Shown one piece after another: positions 12,146 to 25,300 of a stretch of 64,000 nucleotides of DNA. How positions within the stretch are numbered: the first letter of the stretch is position 1; each line of letters begins with the position of its first letter. The notes below the pieces were generated by a model. It searched no databases. It had not been told where the DNA came from and saw only the letters and a list, made by a program, of their open reading frames with translations. The DNA comes from Geosiphon pyriformis (Eukaryota > Glomeromycota > Glomeromycetes > Archaeosporales > Geosiphonaceae): positions 290,389 to 354,388 of the forward strand of contig JAAOMT010000678.1 in NCBI GenBank assembly GCA_016748015.1. The letters run 5' to 3'. The position numbers were made by a program, and so were the translations under genes.

Positions 12146-13139
12146 AAATATAGTTAAAAATTAAATAACCAATAACTTGAAAACTATTTTCTATTTTTAG
12201 ATTAAAACTTATTTTTTTTAAATAAAATTATTATTTCAAATTTATAAATCTAAAATGTGTTGTTATAATTTGATGCTTAAAAATATTGTTAATTAATAGT
12301 AGATATTAAAAACATAACCTTAACTTATTATTTTAACCATTAATTTTTAATTATAATTATTAAAAAATATTAATTTTTTATTTTTTATTATTATTATAGA
12401 TTTAACTTATTAGAAAAAATAAAAATAAAAATATAATATTATAACCAATTTAATAAAAAATACTTAAAAAGTAATCTATTAAAATTAAATAGCTTATTAA
12501 AAAATCTTAAAATTAATAAAATTAATAAAATTTTTCAAATATATTATTTATATATAGTACCAATTATAAAAACTCATTCAAAAAATACTTATAATAAAAA
12601 AAAATTGAATTATCAAATTATATGTTTATTAATTCGCCTAACGAATACGGCCCAGATGCGATATATGTTTAAATATAATGTAGATATTAATATTAAAAAA
12701 AATTACTTGTAATTATAAAGAAATATAATTTATATAATTGAACTTTATAATTAATATATTTAAAATTTTACAAAATATAAATGATTTGAAAAAAGAAAAA
12801 TCAGTCTTATAAAACAACTTTATATGATTTTAAAAAAGAAATTTGTGTTAAGAAATTAATATACCAATGTTTCGAAAATTTTCAAATTAACCAAGATAAC
12901 CATTGATAAAATAGTAGAATTTGTGTATTTTTTATAATTGTGCACAAAGAAAAAATAAAAGTACCAACTGCAAAATTGAGAACAGATAATAAGAAAAATA
13001 ACATAATTCAAAAAGTAATTCAAAAGTAAAAGTTTGTATTAATAATAACAAGTTTAATAATGCTAAATTAGAAAATAAAATTGGATTATCCGAGTTATTT
13101 AGACCTAATTGACGGTAAATTTTTTTTCAAATATTCAGT
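12146..13139. other. AT-rich intergenic DNA, no gene seen
   Basis: This stretch is dominated by A and T, with homopolymers and no open frame of note. A small GC-containing patch at about 12633-12661 includes an inverted ATTCG/CGAAT pair and stands out, but I cannot assign it. It is probably decayed repeat DNA. Confidence 0.6.
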
Positions 13140-13330
13140 GAATGGTCAGTTAATTAATGAATTGTTGTTTAGTGTAAATTGCAAATTGATGGTAATGAAT
13201 TGTTGACTGGCTCGGGTGGCTGGTCACGTGCTAACAAAGCGTGAACTACGTCTACTATAAAAATATACAATTTTATGAATGTAGATAATGATTAGGCCAT
13301 ACTTCGTTAAGCAAAAAAAAAAATTATTTT
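13140..13330 (+). mobile_element. 5'-truncated LINE tail
   Basis: Only the last part of a LINE is present. It has the conserved ACTGGCTCGG lead, hairpin GTGGCTGGTCAC at 13216-13227, then a TTAGGCCATACTTCGTTAAG block and a run of A at about 13315-13330. Severe 5' truncation with a poly(A)-like end is typical of target-primed reverse transcription. Its base composition is less decayed than neighbouring LINE copies, which may mean a more recent insertion. Confidence 0.7.
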
Positions 13331-13601
13331 GTTGAAATTGGTTATAAAATTTACTCATTTTATCAATTATATTATTTAAAATAATAATTATGTAAAGTAG
13401 CTGTTGTCTTGTTCTATTGTTAATAATTTCATAAAATATTTAACTTTTCTAGAATGAATAGCAAAAAATTATTTAACAATTCGAACTTTTTTATATGACA
13501 GTACAAGGTCTATCTGTATAACGATCAATTGTAAACATGGCCACCTTATAGAACAATTGTCCACAAACCTCTTTATGGTTATATATGCTATACATGTCTC
13601 A

Positions 13602-16600
13602 TTATATTTGCTCTTCACTACTAGACGATTTTAGGCGCGCATTTTTCCTTTCGTGTTCAACTTCTTGGTCTGAATGGTTTTTATCGTAATTTTCCTCATT
13701 ATCAGCTTCATCTTTATATTGACCTATTTCCCTTACTATACGTTTGTCGTCATCATCATCGTCTTCACTGTCACCAAAGTGGTCTACGTCCTCTGAATTA
13801 CATAGTGGTGTCTCAATAACAAGTTCCTCCCTGTTTATAGTTTTTATAAATTCATCCATGTGAGTACTGAGGATAATTTTCAAATATTAGCAAAATATCA
13901 GATGAGCGTTGAAAACTCACATTTCACGATTCCTTAATTCGATCGCAACCTTCGCTTGATTAAACTTCTCTTTGAAGTTGAAAATTCTGCCTCGTAATAA
14001 AAAGATACTTAGACCAAGAACCGCTAATATCACTATTATCAACGTTGCGGTACCCCTGTTAATGGAATAAAGATAATTTCGTTATCAGACATTTGAAACA
14101 TATCTATTAATAAAATTCTTTCATCCTTACGCGTTATAATAACGATCCCATATCTCATCATTTGCATCGTCGAGGGTGGTCTTATTTTTATCGTTTGAGA
14201 GTGTCTTGATAAAAAAAATGGTTATTTTCCGTCTTGTAACACATAAAATGCGGTACTTTTGGGGATATTTACAATGTCTTCAATCCTCGAAGGAGTCTGG
14301 TTACCAAATTTTACATTCAACCCCATAAACCGATCCATCATATCCAAAGTTGCAGTTGGTTTGTCATATGGCACCATATGACTTGCGTTGTGTATAATAA
14401 CAAAGCTGAGGTTGCGTTCAGTTTGCCAAGTTCCGGCTAACATGTCATTAACATACCAATCTTGTGGCATTGATTCCTAAGATAGAAAATGACAATTTAA
14501 CAATTTTGCCATGATTAATTTGAAAACTTCCTTCAGACAATTACCTGAAATCCTTTTCGACCATTCCATTCCAAATTAGCCAGTAATTCCCGGGTTCCTT
14601 TCGTATTACAAATCAAGTCTTGATCGCCACTATTGGTATAAAGATAAAAGCAATAATTATGATGAAATTTCCAACTTAACCTATATTCAAAATTCTTAAC
14701 AAGAGATTAGAATACCTGAAGAGTAGTACAGGTATTTTCTTTAATATATCGGGAAGCAACTTTTGTAGCGAATAAAAAGTGAGGCGAGGTACAATATACA
14801 AAAAAGTTCTGTATAAGAAGCAACTCATATTATAAACTCGTAAGCCATAACATACCGTATTCGAAGGTAAGCTGGAATCATTCATTAAAGCAGTCCCAAC
14901 TGCTCCGCTACATTCTCTCCAACCTAATTTTTGTTGATTAGCGTGGATCGCCCCAATAACATCTGGTCTCTTAAAAGTCAAAGTATTCCAAATCTTTAGA
15001 GTAAGAATCTTATTCGGAATAACAATTTAGGTGGACATACCCTCAAATATTCGGTAATTGTTTCTAAATCATAGGGCCATTTTAAACCGCAACCGGGGTA
15101 GTTATCTCGTAATCGAATGTCATATTGATTAATGCAAGTAGCTTGGTCGTTTTCTCTATGTCGAATGAAGCCAATAAATTGGTTGAAAATGAATATTATT
15201 ATTAGGCAAAAATGAATTTCCTACATTCTATGGGATTGGTCCAGGATTTCTTGCAAAACTTCTTCACATACTTCGAGGTGAATAGAATAATTTTTTTTTA
15301 AATGATCCTGACACTCCTTTAATTTTCTTTCAGCGCGTTCCTACCAAGTTGATAATATATATTCACGAAATGTGAATCTCTAAATTTTGATGGAAAAATA
15401 ATTTATATTGAATATTACCTTGAAATCTCCTGACAAAATTTGTTTCTCAATAGCAAAGGAATAGTACGCATTGTACTAAGTTGAATTAAAAGTTCGATAG
15501 GTGAATAAACCAGTCTGAAAAGCTGAAAAATGATAATAAAAAGATCGCGACTTATTTAATTATTGTTATGACAAACCTGACTGATTGGCTCGATCCAGCC
15601 ATTTCCAATAGCGATTCCTTTCAAGTTATACTAAGGATAGGAATGGAAAAAGTGTTAAGGAGATTTAAAAAAATTGCTATCTCAGAGAAAATTAAGGTAC
15701 TTTGCGATCTTCTACTGTTTTCCGCTCATTATTCCGTTTCAAGATCGCAGAAGCTATATATGGGATGAATGTCCCAGCAAAGCTTTCACCACTGATATAA
15801 ATCTGCAAAGAACATAAGAGATTTTATTCGATTTTGATTGCTTTGTTGATTGGTGTCAGTTTAATAATTAAAATATTTCCTTCTCACTTCATCTTTGGCA
15901 TACTCTGGAAATATATCGAAAAACTTATCCAAGAATATCATCAGCTGATCAGTTGACTAAAAGAAATAATTAGGTTAATTTAAGGATATACAGCAAATAA
16001 TATCTATTATGAAAACCACATCGACTTACTTGATTCAGAGTATTTGGATATGCATTAGTCTCCCCAAAGCTGAATCCAGTACCAATCGGCTGATCCACTT
16101 ATAGGGCAAAAATTGAATTATTAAAGAGAAGTATAATTTAAAAATTAAATTTATCTGCAGCTTACCGAAAAGTATATTGGCATATTCGTCCCAAGAACCA
16201 TCAATCATTCTGAGAGTCTGATCCTTATTTATTCTCCATGGTCCAATTTCCAAAAATAGTCCATCCATGCTGAATGAAGAAATGAATCAAACTTTGGTTT
16301 GTTTTTTTGTTTTTAAGCTTTTTTATGCAACATTCAACCGTAACCCTTTTCTTAAGCCAAAAATTAGTGTTAAAAAATTAATAATTCATACCTGGAACTG
16401 GTATCACACCAAAGGATCAGTTTAATCAAGAAATTGAAATTAGATCCCGTTCACAAATTTACCAAAATTGCTTCAAGCTCTTATACTTGCCATCCAGGAC
16501 CTGTAACAAAGAAATTTTTATTAGATTTTTTCAATGGAAAGAAAAGAGGGATGCAAAAAATTCAACCATTTACCTCCATTCAACCATATGATCTTCAAAG

Positions 16601-17033
16601 ATAATTCAAATCATAAAATAATATGTTAGAAAAGATAAACAGGTGGCTTTAGAAATTTATTCGGTCCAATATCTTACCAGCTTTCGTTCATCAGCGATGT
16701 GTCGATTATGTATTAACCAGAAAAATATATTAGCGTTTGTTGCCTCGTTTATTAGGACGTGTCTATATTTATCCGAGTTTTGTTATAAGTGGTATTCCGA
16801 AAATCACCATCGAGAATTCATAACTACCCTGCGTGCTGCCTTAAATTAATCCTGTCAGGTAAACCGGGGAGTGATTTTACATAATAATCTGCGGCTAATG
16901 ATTGAAAATGGCAAAAAGATTGGGTAGAAAACCAGTTTGGAGAGTTGATAACAAGCTTTGAGTACGACCAGAGACTTAAGACTGCTCCAACAAACACTAA
17001 CCACTTGGAGATCCATCTACACAAAAACACCAC
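13602..17033 (-). CDS. KEX1: KEX1-like serine carboxypeptidase (20-exon model, 648 aa)
   Basis: Membrane-anchored Golgi serine carboxypeptidase that removes C-terminal basic residues after Kex2-type cleavage of secreted precursors (family knowledge). Phase-consistent exons (minus strand): 17033-16828, 16762-16678, 16592-16574, 16500-16491, 16397-16392, 16269-16166, 16097-16030, 15956-15888, 15802-15716, 15630-15577, 15475-15419, 15340-15225, 15155-15041, 14969-14856, 14759-14716, 14629-14545, 14476-14243, 14204-14131, 14055-13921, 13866-13602. A hydrophobic N-terminal segment precedes [14 protein letters not shown]. Next come HAGHV, IIWLNGGPGCSSMDG, GESFAG (Ser about 196), SGDQDLICN (Asp about 389) and NASHMVPYD (His about 446). 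A membrane segment lies at about 517-536 and a long acidic tail follows, as in KEX1. The ends of exons 9 and 17 are less certain (weaker donors). Confidence 0.93.
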
Positions 17034-17370
17034 AAGAGTAGTGCGCTCGTAAGCTCGAGCACTAAGGCTAAGGGGTGAAGTTTATATTTCATAAGAATGT
17101 ATTTGTAGAGACCTTTGAAATGTGCAGGTAATTTATTCAATTTTTGGATTTACTGCAATCAATCAAGTGGTGTGAACGAGCTAGCAAGAAATATTTTCCA
17201 TTTTCTATGGTTGAAGCTAGGCAAGTAATATCAATACCATTAGAGGTAAGTACTTCAAAAGCCATGTGGCTGTGCATTGTGTTCTCAAGTAACAATCCTC
17301 GATTACGGAACTTTTGTAATAACTGCCAACTGTTAGTAAATCACTGCATGTGAACGCCTAATTCACGTGG
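17034..17370. other. Intergenic spacer between two minus-strand genes
   Basis: Short spacer that must hold the promoter and 5' UTR of the KEX1-like gene and the 3' UTR of the auxilin-like gene. A 69-codon plus-strand frame here (17144-17353) has no recognisable features and overlaps the expected UTRs, so it is not called. Confidence 0.6.
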
Positions 17371-20300
17371 TCATAAATTATTCTGAGATTTGAATACATC
17401 CCATGCGTAGTTCAACGTAGAGAACACAGCGTTTGCGACAAGTTTTTGCTCAATAGTAGTTGTTGAACTGAGCTTTTTTTGTTTTGAGGATCAAAAGAGA
17501 GAAAATCGTTTTAATGAGGCTTAAAAGAATATCAAATTCCGTGATGTGTAAACCGACCTTATCAGGATGCACCTTCCCAATAGCTTTCATATAGCGCAGT
17601 TTCACCTGTGCGGGAGTAACTAATTCATGCAGCCCGATATCTTTCCAGACCAAACTATTCCAAAGAACTATATTCAAACTACTTAGCAGTGCTCGCAAAT
17701 TTGTTTCTTTTCCTCCTTTCCATAACAAGATTTTTTGATCAACTTGATCTTTATATCTCAGTTTTTCAGCATCCTCAATTTCTTGTTGGCGAGCTTTATT
17801 ACGTAAATTGGAGACCGCAGGGCTATTATGATTTGGTTGGCTCGAAAGAGAAGATAAATTGGATTGAATTGTTCTCGAAGATTTATTTATTGGATCGACA
17901 AATCCAAATGCATTCAATGGGGCTCCAAAAGTACTGAGCGAGAAAGATTGTTTTATCGAAGATTGGCCATGTTGTAAAGAAGTAGCAGGTTGACTAAACC
18001 TTTTATCAAGATTAGTAGTTGAAACCATACCCAAAACTTTCCGACACCTGCGTAACCCATCATTAACATTGTGATTGCCGTTAGGAAAAGCTTTCAGCAA
18101 TTTCTCATAATCATCTTTTGCGTGATCATACTTTTCCATTCCTTCAAAAGCAGATCCACGACGTTGTAAGGCTTTTGAGTATTGTTCTTTTAAATCAATA
18201 TCTACACCTGGTGGTGGTGGCAGAGTATAGTCATCGATTAGTCGAAGGGCTAAAGAAGAGTCCTGTACGCATCCAGGATAATCACCATTTTTGAGCTTAG
18301 TTGCCGCACGATTATTATACAAAATTACAAGGTTAAGATGTTGAGTTGGAAGAGAACTGATGGCGAGTGAATAGTATTTTTCGGCTTCTACAAATTGCCC
18401 CAGTCTGAAAAGTTTGTTTCCTTTTTCTTTATTCCCTTTATAGGCACGCATATTTTCCAATGGCACTTGAATCACTGGCCTGGGTGGCAAAGATGATTTT
18501 GCGGGTATAATATTGATATGCGCTGGAATGAATTCAGGTGATTCTTCAGCCGGTTTGATAGGACTATTGGACGCGACATGAGAGGAATCGAGAAAGTCAT
18601 ATTGAGAAATAATAGGTTTTCGACGAGCCGAAGAAGTATACACAGGTTCTTGTAACCCATAATCTTTTGAAATAGTGTGCTTCTTCTCTTCAAATCTTTC
18701 GAATGATTGATCCTTGAATCTCTCATCTGTGTTTTTTCCGCTGATACTTTTTGATAGAGGCCCTAATCTAGGATTACTCACAGAGGAATCCGCCTCTTCA
18801 TCGCTAGAATCATGATAAACATCCTGAAATTTCACGTGATTTGACTCAGCAATAAAAATTTCATTCTTTTCACTATCATCTTCATCAGAATCCAGAAAAT
18901 TGGCGTCTTGCATCCATTTTGGTCTTCCATCACCAGGAGTTGATTGCTGAAATTCTTCTAAAGCTTCTTTGACCTTATGTTTTGATTGCTGATATATAGC
19001 ATTGGCTTTCTTAAACGCACTCATTCCCAGTTCACTAGCTGAAGAAATAAGCTTTTCTTTTTGTTGTTGAAAATTTTGACCAGAAAATGAGGAGGCAGAC
19101 GAAGTTGAACGGTCACTACCTTCGCCATCGGAACTGCTTTTGCCATATGTTCTATATTTCGGAACTTCTAAATTATTATTTTTTACATAAGAATGCCGAG
19201 TCGAAGTTAAGCCTCCTTCACTGCTATCACCATCATAATGTCGTTTATAATCTCCAGTATTTGTTCGACGTCGACCAGAGACAATTGAAGATTTATTTAC
19301 ATTTCTATTAGCAAAAACCTGTTCCTCTGCCTCCTTTTGATAAATCAAAATTTCAATAGCGGCCTTTAGATCTTGACCAGTCTGAGTTGCGGCCAAGGCT
19401 GTTTGCGCTTGGATTGCAGTAAATCCCATATCTACAATTTGTGCAATGTACTTATCTGTAAGGGTATTCACTTTAGGTCTCGAGGTGCGTTCTATTGCGA
19501 CATTATCTGGATCAGCTCGTGATTGATGTCTCTTAATATTTTCTTGCCCAGTTAGTATTGATAGTTTCAATAGGAAAGGCTTCAAATATCTTTTCATTTA
19601 ACGAGAAATATGCTTACAGAGGATCTCATTGGTTTTGCGGGTGGGGTAGGATTTTCTGGCCGAAAGTAAGAAACCGGATTAGCCAATATACCGAGCGGAT
19701 GTTTATCCTGGCTTTCAATAACGTTTACCGAGGGTACAAGTTTTGTTTGTAACTCGCTTTCTGGCATTCCGAAATCTATTAGAGACATGTCTGGACCTAT
19801 TGAAGGCTCCTGGGTAAAGTAAATATCTCTCACGTTAGCAGGAAAACAATTCATTAATATATATATTAAGTAAAAAATACCATTGTTGATTGTGCCTTTT
19901 TCTCAGATAAAAAATCTAAATTCCAAAAGTTGTGAGTATTTAAAGATGGGGATTCAACGATCGGTTGGGATCTTCTGTTGAATTTGGATGAAAAATGAAA
20001 AGTAAAGTACTGTCTAAAGAATTGAAAGTTATAAGATCCGAGCCTTTTAATACTTACAAGTAATTTAGTGAATGTTCTGGTGTGGTTTTGTTTTTTAGGC
20101 TACCTAAAATGTCTCCGAAAACATCGTTCTCTAATTTTTGACTCTTTCCTTTCATTGACCCAGAAATCAGATTTGTCGATGGGACGATATCAGCCCCAGT
20201 TGTATTAATTTGAAATATCTTTTTTTTTTCAATTGTGTCCTGAAGAATAGCCTCATGATCTTTATTTTCACTTTGAGACTCTTTTAGAGGGTTTTCCGTG

Positions 20301-20803
20301 CTTGAATTCAATTTTTGAGGTTGATACCCCATGTGACGTTCGTTGTTTAATGAGATTTTAACATTTTTTGAGGGTTTGCTATTCCCCTCAAAAGAGACAA
20401 GGTGTTCGAAAAGGTCTCTATGTTTGATCGGGGGCAAATTTGGATTTGTTGACGTAAAAGAACTAGGGAAAGTAGCTGATGCTGGGTTGATGGAGCTGGA
20501 GCTTGCATAAGCCCTGCTTTGCATAGTAGGAAGAGGCGTGGGATCGGAACTTTTCAAATCTGACTCATCAAAACGCTTAAAAACGGGGGAGTTGAAATTT
20601 TTGGCCTGATAACGAAAAATGGAGTGACTTGAAGGAGTCTCTTTTGTGTCATCTGATGATGAGGCATTTTTGAAAGTTTCCGTGGGTGTTCTAGAAGGAA
20701 ACAGCGTAGAGCGAGGTAGCAAATTCGACGGGGGGTTGTTCGTTGTTGGGATGACAGATTTCTCAGGGGAAGAAAACCACTTCAGCTCATTCAAATCGTC
20801 CAT
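17371..20803 (-). CDS. SWA2: Auxilin-like clathrin-uncoating protein (SWA2 type: UBA, TPR, J domain), 1035 aa
   Basis: Hsp70 co-chaperone that strips clathrin coats from vesicles (family knowledge). Five phase-consistent exons: 20803-20058, 19974-19881, 19809-19618, 19531-17558, 17472-17371. The start is MDDLNELKW. The first 340 residues are low-complexity and Ser/Pro-rich, with possible clathrin-binding peptides such as NLDFL and LIDFG. A UBA domain lies at about 368-407 (QIVDMGFTAIQAQTALA). An acidic/Ser-rich linker follows. TPR repeats lie at about 700-840 (KGNKLFRLGQFVEAEKYY, YNNRAATKLKNGDYPGCVQD). The C-terminal J domain has HPDK and ends LNYAWDVFKSQNNL, as auxilins do. This order matches yeast Swa2. 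A frame can be read through from 19597, but the branch-like CTAAC and acceptor near 19534 favour splicing. Confidence 0.93.
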
Positions 20804-20867
20804 TTTTGTCTATAAAGGGTTTGAGGGCTAGAAAATTTAAAGTCAAGCAAGGTTTACAAAAGATTTT

Positions 20868-21700
20868 TTATGATTTGAGTTCCAGTTTCTTCGCCATGTG
20901 GATGTTCAATATCAGAAATATTTCCGAATAAAGTTTTAGTTCTAGCAAGAAGTGATTATTAGTTGAGGACTTATTATCACGTGGGTTCCAAAATCTGCTG
21001 ATTTTATCCAGATAAAAATAGCTTTCATTTGATATGTCTGGAAATATTCTATAATAAACACAGTTATCTGAGAATGGCAATATGGTATATTTAAAGAGAA
21101 GTTGCTTAGCAAAAAGGGTTGACGAATCAAAACCGGTCCCAACAAAAGCTGATAAGGAGGAGAGCTATTTGCGGAAAGATTCTTGCAATTGAATACAACC
21201 CATGAAATACTAAAGCAATGCCTATTTGTCCAAGGTGTGGTGATTCGAACAGCACTTAAATTGCAGGAAACAATGTAATCCAGATAATCAGACACCACTT
21301 GTAGTTTCAGTAGCAGGTTCAGGGACACGAATCCAGCAGATCGAGTTTTGGGGAATAATCTATATGGACCATTAAATCCGTCTGCCCTCGATGAATGGTG
21401 AAGCTTGAGAAAGTCAAGTACCAACAAGGTGATAAATAATCGAAAACAGTAGAGACTTGAAAATTCTCAAATGGCAATAATATATAGAAGTTGCCATGAT
21501 ATGTTTCAAACGAATTTGATTTCTCTGATTCCAATTCCTCTGGAACCACAGCTAGAATATAAACTCCAAAAGGTTCACAAGAAAAAATTTCCTATCGAAC
21601 ATTAAAAAAGTAAGTCCGAAAGAGCCTCAGAGATTCAATATGTAACTGATTATCATAATCTTATACGTCATCATTTTCTCTGTTTCTGTTTTTATCCATG
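20868..21700 (-). CDS. Possible uncharacterised multi-exon gene; model incomplete
   Basis: Several overlapping minus-strand frames look coding-like, but I could not join them into one model. A start MDKNRNREND near 21698 is followed by a GTATAAG donor. After an acceptor near 21597, a frame reads EIFSCEPFGVYILAVVPEEL and then GNFYILLPFENFQVSTVFDY, to a stop at 21319. Other frames at 21427-20942 and 21080-20868 (YYRIFPDISNESYFYLDKI, RFWNPRDNKSSTNNHF) could be later exons. No domain is recognised. The 64 bases to the SWA2 start would be an unusually short spacer. It may instead be a decayed gene. Confidence 0.3.
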
Positions 21701-22371
21701 GCTTTTGGAGATTCATTTTTAGTTGATTCAGCATTACATCTATTAGCTAGGACCTATGTTGCCTGTTCTAACACCATAGCACTATTTGCTATAAGTGGCA
21801 ATCAAATCATACTTGGAGGCGACGCGTGGAAAAGTTCCTTTGCAATAAGTTTGCGAATATTGAAAATCAAATTAAACCTTTTTTTTAGATCAAATTAATT
21901 TAAACATAGTAGTAGCAATATTAAAGTTATTAAATAATATAAACTATTGTTTTTTAATAATTTATTATTACTATTAAAAAAATTGGTTATTAGTTTAATA
22001 TTATTAATATTTAATAATAAAACAGTATTTTATAATACTTTACAAAAGAATAATGCTTTATAATAATTTATTTTTATAATATTTTGTTTAATTGTTGTTA
22101 TTTTAGTCATAATAGCAGAGATAAATTTACAAGACTAAACGTAATATAACATTGGCATTTTTTATAACAGATTATATAATTATAATTAAAGTAATTTAAT
22201 TTTATGATTAGCCAATTAAATTTAAAGACTATGAGTCAACTTTGGTGTGTAACTTAATCCTAATGATGTAACCTTAAACATCGAGGTGATCTTTTGATGG
22301 AAAAAATCTTCATGTAAACAGCCCAATCGATTTATTATTCACCTTTAAAATTTATCAATTCGTATTTCAAA
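21701..22371. other. Intergenic region with AT-rich block
   Basis: From about 21890 to 22240 the sequence is almost only A and T, with repeated TTATTATT/AATAAT patterns. It lies upstream of the KDM5-type gene and presumably contains its promoter, but no convincing promoter element is visible. A 66-codon plus-strand frame at 21698-21898 starts across from the doubtful gene's ATG and is not supported. Confidence 0.5.
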
Positions 22372-25300
22372 ATGAGAACCACCAATGGTTCTAACGAAGA
22401 ACAATATACCGACTCAAATTGTCTTCATTCAACACGACAGGCCTCAATAACTCCTAAAGATCTTCCTCATTCTACAGCTGCTCAATCAGCATCTTATCAG
22501 GTGCGGCAAGCTCAAAGAAACCAAACAGCTCTTCCAAATGTAATGTTTCAGGCTCCTCACCGTGATCTCGCAAAGAAGCATCGTCATTTCGGTCTTAGCG
22601 AAGGCAAAACTTTCTTTCCTTCCGCTGAAGAATTTGCTGATCCCTACGCTTATTTTGAACAAATTAAAGATGAGGGCGAACAATACGGAATTGTTAAAAT
22701 CGTTCCCCCAGAAGGTTGGAAACCTACCTTCTCTCTAGATGCAGAGGTGAGGATTTTTTCTTTTATTGGTTTTTATATCCTCTTGTGTGGACATTGTTAA
22801 AAAAACGCTCCTAGGCGGAGAAAAAGGGTGGACAAAAAAATAAATCAATGGGCTAAGAAATTTATAGGGTCAAAGAAATGAACGGATAAAAATATGATTG
22901 TCAACTTGGCTTCTTTTATTGAGATGAGTTTGGAGAAGGAATAATTAATTTATACAATTAATTTTTTTGGATGTTTCAGCAGAATTTCACATAAGACCAG
23001 TTTTGAAATGGTAGTTGTCCTTTATTGTTCTTAGTTCTGTAAACCGAGAAGCAAATCTGCTTTACTTCAGAATAAATAGTGATGATAAATAATTTCTAAT
23101 TTTGGTTTGTTTTTTCCTCGTACGATAGGAATTTTTGTTCAAAACACGAACTCAACGAGTCAATCTAATGGAAGGTCAAACTCGAATTCGAACCAACTAT
23201 ATAGAGCAACTTACGCGCTTTCACTCTATGTTTTCTAAGTCTCTGTTCAAGCTCCCTCATTTAGACAAAGCTCCAATAGATTTGTACTCGCTTGCTAAAG
23301 CTGTGCGGAACAGATTGGGTTATATAGAGGTATTCATACAAACCATCTATTCCCTTGTTGTCTATGATCCTCCAAGCTATAATGAAAAAATATATTCATC
23401 TATTAGGTTACCAAAAATAAGCAATGGGCCCAAGTCGCTCGTGAAATCAAACCCGGTGGATACTCTAACAAATGTACTGGTGCATCCAAGGCTATTAAAG
23501 AATGCTATATGCAGTATATTCTTCCTTTTGAAGAATATACTTTCTGGGAAAGAGAACGCCGTCATCTAGCCTATGCAAAATTGATGAATGTGAATGTCGA
23601 TAAGAAAATCGCCCCAAATATTGAGCAGCAAAGTCGATGTATTAAAATTGAGGATCCCGCTTCTCAAAGTATCGCCTCATCTTCTCAATATCAAAATACC
23701 AATACGGAATGGATGGAAATTGATCCGCAACCTACTTTACCAACATTTACAGGAACTTTCAATATTTGTGTGGATTTATCAACAAATTCGAATTTTTCTA
23801 TTGACCCATCAATAACTCCGAAACTTTGCAATGATTCTTCAACAAATTCTAACCTTCCCTTCGACCCCTCAAGGATATCGAACTTTCACCAAAATTTTAA
23901 CATATCTAACTCAGACAAACTCAACAGAACAAATCAGGTTTTATCTGATCCCCAAAGCGTCAACAACCCACTGGAGACGCCGGTTTACCTAACGCGAAGC
24001 GTTCGGAAAGCTCACCCGGGCTTGGTTGTATTAGATTATCCTGTAGAATCGAATAGTATGGAAAACATAAATGGTTCTCCTTCTAATCTCAGAGGTATTG
24101 AAACATCCTCTGCTATACAATGCTACAACTCGCCATCTAAAATGCAAAGTGGCAATCTATCAACCTCAACAATATATGATCTTCAAATATCTTCTACCAC
24201 ACCACAAATTGCCCCTTCATCTAACCTTTTACATCCTAATATATCTCACGCTAATATGGCATCATTCTCAATCGCCAGAAATGTAAACATGGCATCTCAA
24301 TCACACTCACAAAACAAAGAGAGCGACCTAGGCCCTGTGATCTCTCAAAAATCTCAAGATACTAAAATTAAATTTTCGATATCCCGATATCCAAATATGG
24401 GCAATATTAAATTCGCATTTAAGGATCAAGATAGTATAGTCTATAATACGTCCAATGTATCTTCATCAAGAATTCAAAGTTTTAATGTAGCCTCATCAAG
24501 AATGCGAAGTGTGAATGGGCCTTCGTCAAAGATGCACATTCCAAAGTTCACCCACAATTTTCAAAATCAACCAAGGGAAAATCCTGAAAGCATAAATTGT
24601 GGTATTTGTGAAGAGAGAATTCACCCTAATGAAAAGAAATTACTCTGCAAAGCTGACTGCAATAAAGAATATCATTGGGTTTGTCTCAAATTTGGCAAAG
24701 AGATCGCCCAATCCACCCAGTTTACTTGCCCATCCTGTCTTCTTGCTATTGGCAACGACTATGGGTTTGGAGAAGGCTCGGAATATACCCTCACCGAATT
24801 CCTTCAAAAAGCTAATTCATTCAAACAGCTCTATCTAAAAAAGCATCCTCCAAAACCAGGTGTTTCTCTTGAAGATCACATGGAAGCAGAATTCTGGCGG
24901 CTTGCTAATTCGATGGATGAAAATCTCGAAGTTGAATACGGTGCTGATATCAATTCAACCCAATATGGAAGGTTTGTTACATTTGATCAAGAGCTCTGAG
25001 TACATTATTAAAGAGGGATTTCAAAACTGTTTTATTTAGCCATATCTTTCATTTACTTGTTATTCCTTTTATGTAATTAGTGGATTTCCCGATCCTGAGA
25101 CAGAACCAGAAGATCCATACTCAATCAGTCCATGGAATCTTCGTAATCTTCCACGGCTCTATGATTCTCTCCTACATGTTATTCAACCAGATATCCCAGG
25201 AATGATGTTGCCCTGGGTTTATGTTGGAATGGCCTTTTCTGCCTTTTGTTGGCATGTAGAAGATCAATATACTTACTCGATTAATTACATGCATTGTGGA

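Noticed and set aside
17144-17353. Plus-strand 69-codon frame
   Set aside because: It lies in the spacer and UTRs of two minus-strand genes and shows no recognisable motif.
19531-19597. MKRYLKPFLL as the start of the auxilin-like protein
   Set aside because: Upstream exons continue in phase into this exon when an acceptor near 19534 is used, with a branch-like CTAAC shortly before. The Met is inside the intron.
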